Of a DNA stretch of 64,000 nt, positions 59,406 through 64,000 are shown piece by piece. The notes beneath the pieces are model-generated. The model was given only the letters and a program-made list of their open reading frames with translations, did no database searches and had not been told where the DNA came from. This DNA is from Astropecten irregularis (Eukaryota; Echinodermata; Asteroidea; Paxillosida; Astropectinidae), in assembly GCA_963971285.1 (NCBI GenBank), contig OZ020253.1, positions 15,574,528 through 15,638,527 of the forward strand, in the 5' to 3' direction. Numbering within the stretch: position 1 is the first letter of the stretch; the number at the start of each line of letters is the position of its first letter. The position numbers were made by a program, and so were the translations under genes.

Positions 59406-60129
59406 CCTGCAAGGCAGCTCAATCACAAATCTTGGTGTGGGTCTTATGACCGGTTCATTTTGGTAGAAAACAGCCCCTGTCTTCTCCAAGGGGCTTCGCC
59501 TATCACGTTGATCTCCTCCCTTGCAGGGCTTTGTAATCAAGGACACTTCACAGCTGGAATTATACTTTGAAAGGATGGAATTCATCAGAAGTTATGTTTG
59601 AATGATTTCAGGGGGGCAATTAAAATGGACACGAACGCACAGTACGCACACAAACTGTGGGGGTTTTCTGTCGTACGTGTTGCAAGCCTGGGATTTCACT
59701 GGAGGCCACGGCGAGGCCGTGACCTTCGTTTGCACTGGTTCTTGGCCTTGGTACGTGCCCCCTCAAATATTTCCATAGACATTATGATTTTCCAATGGAA
59801 GTGCCGTGCCCCTTGTGCAATGGAAAAGTGGCCTTGGCCTTTTTAGAACCAAATTCAAGGCCTGGCGTTGTGATAAGCTGTTGTTGTAGCAACCATTCAA
59901 CTCTGTTTAATTTTGTTGTCAAAATACCTGTAAAGTACGGAGCCCCTAAAGGGACGTGCAAAAAAAAAATGTTGGAGAAGGGTAAAACAAGAAAAAAAGA
60001 GAAAACAAATTTAGAATTATTTCGTTCCCCTGAAATACTACTTCGTTCCCTTGAAATCATTTCGTTCCGTGTGGAATAATTGACAAGCTACGACTATCTG
60101 AAACTATCAATTATTAACAATTTAGACAT
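59406..60129. other. No gene recognised
   Basis: Non-coding with CCTTGGCCT-type strings around 59700-59840; a short inverted pair (TTCCAATGGAAG...AATGGAAAAG). No exon recognised. Confidence 0.4.
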
Positions 60130-60530
60130 GTTTACACGGTTGTTACCGGCGACGACGCAATTTGTTTCTATTTATCTGTGAATTATAATATTTACTCGTC
60201 ACGGGACGTTAGTTTTGCAGTTAGCGTGTGAGGGCTTTCTAACCCACTTGTTGGGGACCGCGGTGGAGCCGGTGTTGATTGCGTGACCGTCACGCTTCGG
60301 ACAGTGCTGGCGCCTCGGCGACTTTACCCGTCTCCATATGTAGAAATTCGGCCAGTCTGTTCTGAGATTCGGACAGAAACTCGTTTCAGCGGTCAGTCAG
60401 GTTTTGAAGTTTTGTGATTTGTTTTGTCCCCACGATTTATGTCCCTTGAGATGCGATCCGAGACCGGTGTATGTCCGGTCACGGTACCGCGGCCAGAGTA
60501 GGTCAATATTGAGGCAATATATCCCGCCAA
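60130..60530. promoter_or_regulatory. CpG-rich patch, possible promoter/5' exon region
   Basis: Markedly more CG dinucleotides than flanking DNA (GTTACCGGCGACGACGC, GCGTGACCGTCACGC, GGTACCGCGGCC). No coding homology and no clear TATA. It may be the 5' region of a gene to the right or part of an unrecognised element. Confidence 0.3.
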
Positions 60531-60599
60531 AGGCCAACAAAAACATAATACATGTATATAAGTACTGTACATATAATCACCAAAATAACCACAAGCGAA

Positions 60600-60728
60600 A
60601 CTGGCTGAATGTTAAGTCATTGAAAACTTGAACAATGACAAAGTGACTTGAGCGGGATTTGAACCAGCGACCTCCGGAACACCTTGCCGGCGCTCTTACC
60701 AACTGAGCTACCCAGCCCAATATAACAA
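60600..60728 (-). repeat. tRNA-derived SINE, family 1 (best-preserved tRNA head)
   Basis: Minus strand GGGCTGGGTAGCTCAGTTGG ... GGTTCAAATCCCGCTCAAGT. The A and B boxes are good but the acceptor stem does not close. Confidence 0.78.
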
Positions 60729-60851
60729 ATGTAAATAATAACTCTACACTTGTAATGAGGGACAATTTTGCCAAGGGTTTAAAAGGTAGAATACCTGATT
60801 AGGAAGGATTACAAACATGTTTCGATATGAAAGTTTAATATTTATTAAAAT

Positions 60852-61030
60852 CATGGGGTGTTGTGGCCTAGGATTCTTGTGTTCATACTCTTGTGGTCAG
60901 CATATACATATTCTGGGTTCGAATCCAGCCGTGGACTAGTGTTGCTTGGGGTAAGACGCTTTATCACCGTCATGCTTCTATCACCCTGAAGTAAATGGGT
61001 AGCTTTGTAAAAGCGTCATATTTTTATTTT
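60852..61030 (+). repeat. tRNA-derived SINE, family 2, diverged
   Basis: GTTGTGGCCTAGGATTC...GGGTTCGAATCCAGCCGTGG, then GACGCTTTATCACC and AGTAAATGGGTA. Confidence 0.7.
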
Positions 61031-61259
61031 TATAACCAATAATGTGAAATATTTCCCTGGGAAATGCCGTCAGTTTTCAAAACACCCGGCTTACATCGGA
61101 AAAACAAAAACAAAATTCGTACAAGCTAAGGCTGCATCCGAATCTGTTGTCTAGAGCTACGTCTAGGTCTTTGCTCCATTGAAAATACGCAGAGACACCT
61201 ATAGACAATAGACATAGCCGTAGCTCTTGAAGCCCGTTTCGGACGCGGTCTAATTCGAT

Positions 61260-61687
61260 CACAGACATATAAACGCATAGACGGCCAGCAGTAATCCGTG
61301 ATTCTGAAAACTATGGGCAAAGCGGACAATCTCTGCGCGTTCAAACTGCGTGCGCTTGGCGCGCAACGCGCGTCCTGTAATAAGGGCATGCACTTCCCAA
61401 GATTTTGAGCTTTTTTTGTCTCGCTAGCTCTTGATTTCCAGGTAAAAACGTTGGCATCGCATTACTTTGTAGTACTTCAGCCTAACTAAGTATATATGGG
61501 ATTTTTTTTTTTATCGGAAAGTGGCTTCATGTTTTTTTTGGCCTGGAACTCTTCACTGTGCGTAAATTCCCTATACCGAGGGGTGAATTTGCCCATAGTT
61601 TGGATTTTAGTCGGGCGCCGCGGAGATCACGAAAATCTCCTGTAGTTTTGAATAGGACCTGGCGGTCTATGCGTTTATATGTCTGTG
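61260..61687. mobile_element. Possible TIR element (CAGACATATAAACGCATAGAC)
   Basis: CACAGACATATAAACGCATA-GAC at about 61260-61282 and its exact complement at about 61664-61687. The interior is non-coding, with inner inverted bits (CGGACAATCTCTGCGCG etc.). Confidence 0.55.
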
Positions 61688-61691
61688 AATT

Positions 61692-61826
61692 CAATGGCAC
61701 CAAATAGTGCGCCACCAAGAGTTTGCAACTCCTTTGGGCCAATCACAACTCAAGGAATTTGTCCACAGATTCCGCGCGTTGTGATTGGCCAATGGGTTGC
61801 AAACGCTTGGTGGCATTTTGGAATCG
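61692..61826. repeat. Hairpin element (GCCACCAAGNGTTTGCAAC arms)
   Basis: CGCCACCAAGAGTTTGCAAC...GGCCAATCACAAC against GTTGTGATTGGCCAATGGG-TTGCAAACGCTTGGTGGC. Confidence 0.75.
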
Positions 61827-62452
61827 TCCGAATTCTACACAAAATCGCCGCGTGCACCAAGCACGAACCGTTGATCGCTGTTGTCTAAAAGGCGTGATGG
61901 ACACCAATCGGAATGATACTTTTCACGGACTCGTCTAGTGAATTTCATGTGCACCTCGAAATATTTATGTCATAAATGTCAGTTCCAGAGTGGAATCTAA
62001 CTATACCAATCGTGTAGAAGTACATGTAAACCTTTAAAATTAAAAAACCATAAATAGACCCTCTTTTTTTATCGATGATAGTAACGCACACTGACAAGTT
62101 TCTGGTAAAGTCTGAATACTCTGCCATAATATTTCTGAGCCTTTTCTTCATAGTCACGTACCGCGGCGTACAATACCCGTATAATTTCGGTAAAGGTTAA
62201 AGTATAGCGTTTTTTTACGTCGTGGAAAAAAACAACAACAACAACTCCTGAATGTTTATGGAACTTCTTTTTGTCCAGTCACGGGCCCGATTTGAAAGCA
62301 ATAAATAGCAGGTGGAAAAAGGTTTGATATTAGAAAAACTGGTGCACGGAGATTTATCGCACAATCTTGATCCCCCAGGCTTTGGCGATTGTCCATGGGC
62401 TTTTAGGGGGGAGTGTTCGGTGACCCCATGGTCTGATGATTATAGTACATTG
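61827..62452. other. No gene recognised
   Basis: Non-coding; nothing beyond short A/C simple repeats near 62225. Confidence 0.4.
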
Positions 62453-62592
62453 CACCGTATAGATCTCACAGAACGTGACCATAGATCTCACAGAACGTGA
62501 CCATAGATCTCACAGAACGTGACCATAGATCTCACAGAACGTGACCATAGATTTCACAGAACGTGACCGTATTATTTCACAGAACGTGACAG
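62453..62592. repeat. 23-bp minisatellite, ~6 units
   Basis: ATAGATCTCACAGAACGTGACC repeated; last units diverge to ATTTCACAGAACGTGAC. Confidence 0.93.
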
Positions 62593-62656
62593 GAGTAATT
62601 CCTCATAGACATGATGTAATAAGATATATAGTTGATTGTAATTGTTTGACATTTTA

Positions 62657-63001
62657 TTAAAGGTAATATCATACTTTGGTTTTTGTTAAAGAAGTACAGA
62701 TTCATGGGCAAAAAAAAAAGGAAGATACAGTCACAGTCATCTGTGAAAATTTCAGTCCCACACGATGCCCACTTTTTAAGAAAATCGTGAAAAACGGCCA
62801 CAGTATTTCTTAAGTATTTTCTCTTTTATTTTTGATCTTTTAAAAGATTTTCGGTCGTTGTTTGGATAAATACACAATTTCAGGCGGAACTTTTTTAACG
62901 GTATGTTTCTACCACCACCATCTTCATACCCTGTAAGTTATAGGTAAATCTGTGAACATTTCTGTTTTGGTCTCTTACCAAAGTATGATACTATACCTTA
63001 A
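62657..63001. repeat. MITE family A, full copy (reverse)
   Basis: TTAAAGGTAATATCATACTT ... CCAAAGTATGATACTATACC-TTAA. Confidence 0.88.
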
Positions 63002-63439
63002 GCCTGACCATTGCCGCCAATGTGTGATGATAATAGCACTTCTACAAATTCACATGTTTCGGTAGGCCTACGTAAGTTGTGTTTTGAGATCATTGTTTGG
63101 TGCTTAGGCCCCTATTCATTGGTTTGGGGTGCCAGGCATAACCCCATCTAGGCCTAAATAGCCCAGGGGCATGTTATGCATTCAAATTCATATTTCTTTG
63201 TGAGACAGCCAGGTCCTGGCAATGGACCAGAATACGGTACCATGCTCCCATTCCTCGTCTGTAGTTTGTACATACACTTTTTTGGCAGCAGCTCCATTGG
63301 TTTTGTACATGCTTTCCAATCATGGACCGTATTTCTGCTATCAAGATGAACAACGCGTAAAAAGGTACATTATGAAGCAACGTCTGGCAGGAAGTTTAAG
63401 ACCAATTTCAGCCCAAAACGCACATCTTTGCAAATCCTA

Positions 63440-63610
63440 TATGCTCCCTTGGGGTACAGTACAGTATACAATATTGATAACATACCCAAACAGAAATATT
63501 CACAGATTTAGGCCTACCTATAACTTTCAGGGTATGAGGATGGTGCTTGTATAGAAACATGTGTATTTATCCAGGAATCATTAAAACAATCGCAACCTCA
63601 CCCAAAGTGA
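63440..63610. repeat. MITE family A/B fragment
   Basis: AACAGAAATATTCACAGATT, CTATAACTTTCAGGGTATGA, GTGTATTTATCCAGGAATCA. Confidence 0.65.
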
Positions 63611-63692
63611 AAGTAGACTATTTTTTTTAATTCCAGCTCATCATTTTTTCATTCAGAGGTCTTCGGTCACACTTCATTCATCTGGGCGTCCT

Positions 63693-63846
63693 GGGATCAA
63701 TTTCACTCAAACTCGTCGTAACTTGCTATACAATCGTAGGACTTGTGTGATGCACTCCAACCCTATATACGTAGGATACGATGGGTTATCCTTCGTAACT
63801 CGAGTTGCGATCGATCGTAGGGCTTCGCGAAATTATGAATCGACCA
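63693..63846. repeat. Hairpin repeat, family D
   Basis: GGGATCAATTTCACTC ... GGGCTTCGCGAAATTATGAA. Confidence 0.7.
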
Positions 63847-63934
63847 CTGGTGCCTCAATGAAGGTAGAAATGATATGATATACTGATTCAATGAGGGGGA
63901 ACCAACACTATAGAGGGCCTATGTTCATGCTAGA

Positions 63935-63940
63935 CTGCCC

Positions 63941-63972
<32 letters not shown>
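63935..63972. repeat. Poly(C)/poly(A) run at window end
   Basis: More than 20 C followed by about 9 A; the length is not reliable. Confidence 0.85.
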
Positions 63973-64000
63973 TCTCTACATTGGAATAAAACGCTTCACC

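Noticed and set aside
59595-60080. Open frames between the last MITE A copy and the CpG-rich patch as a downstream gene
   Set aside because: No splice-consistent or homologous protein; overlapping frames on both strands.
60645-60716. tRNA-like head, and similar ones at 19500, 33190, 41780, 54740 and 58270, as tRNA genes
   Set aside because: A and B boxes are present but acceptor stems do not pair and the flanks are shared between copies; they are SINE heads.
62453-62592. Regular direct repeats (also 46326-46449, 48205-48395) considered as CRISPR arrays
   Set aside because: Units are contiguous with no unique spacers and the DNA is clearly eukaryotic; these are minisatellites.

Overview
This is a eukaryotic nuclear genomic window. 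It has a many-exon gene with GT-AG introns, a nuclear-type tRNA gene, LTR and non-LTR retrotransposons, hAT-like and other DNA transposons, tRNA-derived SINEs and many small inverted-repeat elements. The receptor gene (somatomedin-B-like domain plus secretin/methuselah-type 7TM) and the Ty3/gypsy lineage fit an invertebrate deuterostome, most likely an echinoderm. That placement is an inference from gene content; no species marker is visible.

Layout. 1-3071: repeats, no gene. 3072-6233 (minus): two 3' exons of a Cys-rich class-B-like GPCR, with a 2-nt frameshift in the dinucleotide run near 4697-4703. 6234-14997: intergenic, made of minisatellites, inverted-repeat elements, one tRNA-Ser(AGA) gene (10273-10354, minus), a 200-N assembly gap (13001-13200) and a 1.34-kb foldback element (13482-14821). 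14998-57472 (plus): 42 coding exons of HEATR1 (BAP28/UTP10), the large HEAT-repeat protein of the small-subunit processome. They run from about residue 50 of the usual protein to the stop codon. The exon lengths sum to 2193 codons plus stop with every splice phase compatible and no premature stop, so the gene looks functional; only the first coding exon(s) are missing. 57473-64000: 3' UTR, then repeats and a CpG-rich patch at about 60130-60530.

HEATR1 introns host most of the mobile DNA: an apparently intact Ty3/gypsy element (33712-40002; identical-looking 187-bp LTRs, GGATT target duplication, one 1374-codon gag-pol frame); an integrase-only LTR element (26039-29006, minus) with a 34-nt tRNA-Leu-like segment at its primer-binding site; a LINE fragment interrupted by a 1.44-kb hAT-like element (16724-18161); two L2-like LINE 3' ends; and several minisatellites. 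A short TTAA-ended inverted-repeat family occurs at least 14 times, and in several introns its end lies within about 20-60 bp of a splice acceptor.

Nothing here resembles an organised multi-gene accessory system. The most unusual objects are the tRNA-segment/integrase LTR derivative, the placement of short inverted-repeat elements beside splice acceptors, and an intronic 90/99-bp minisatellite whose reading frame stays open into the following exon.
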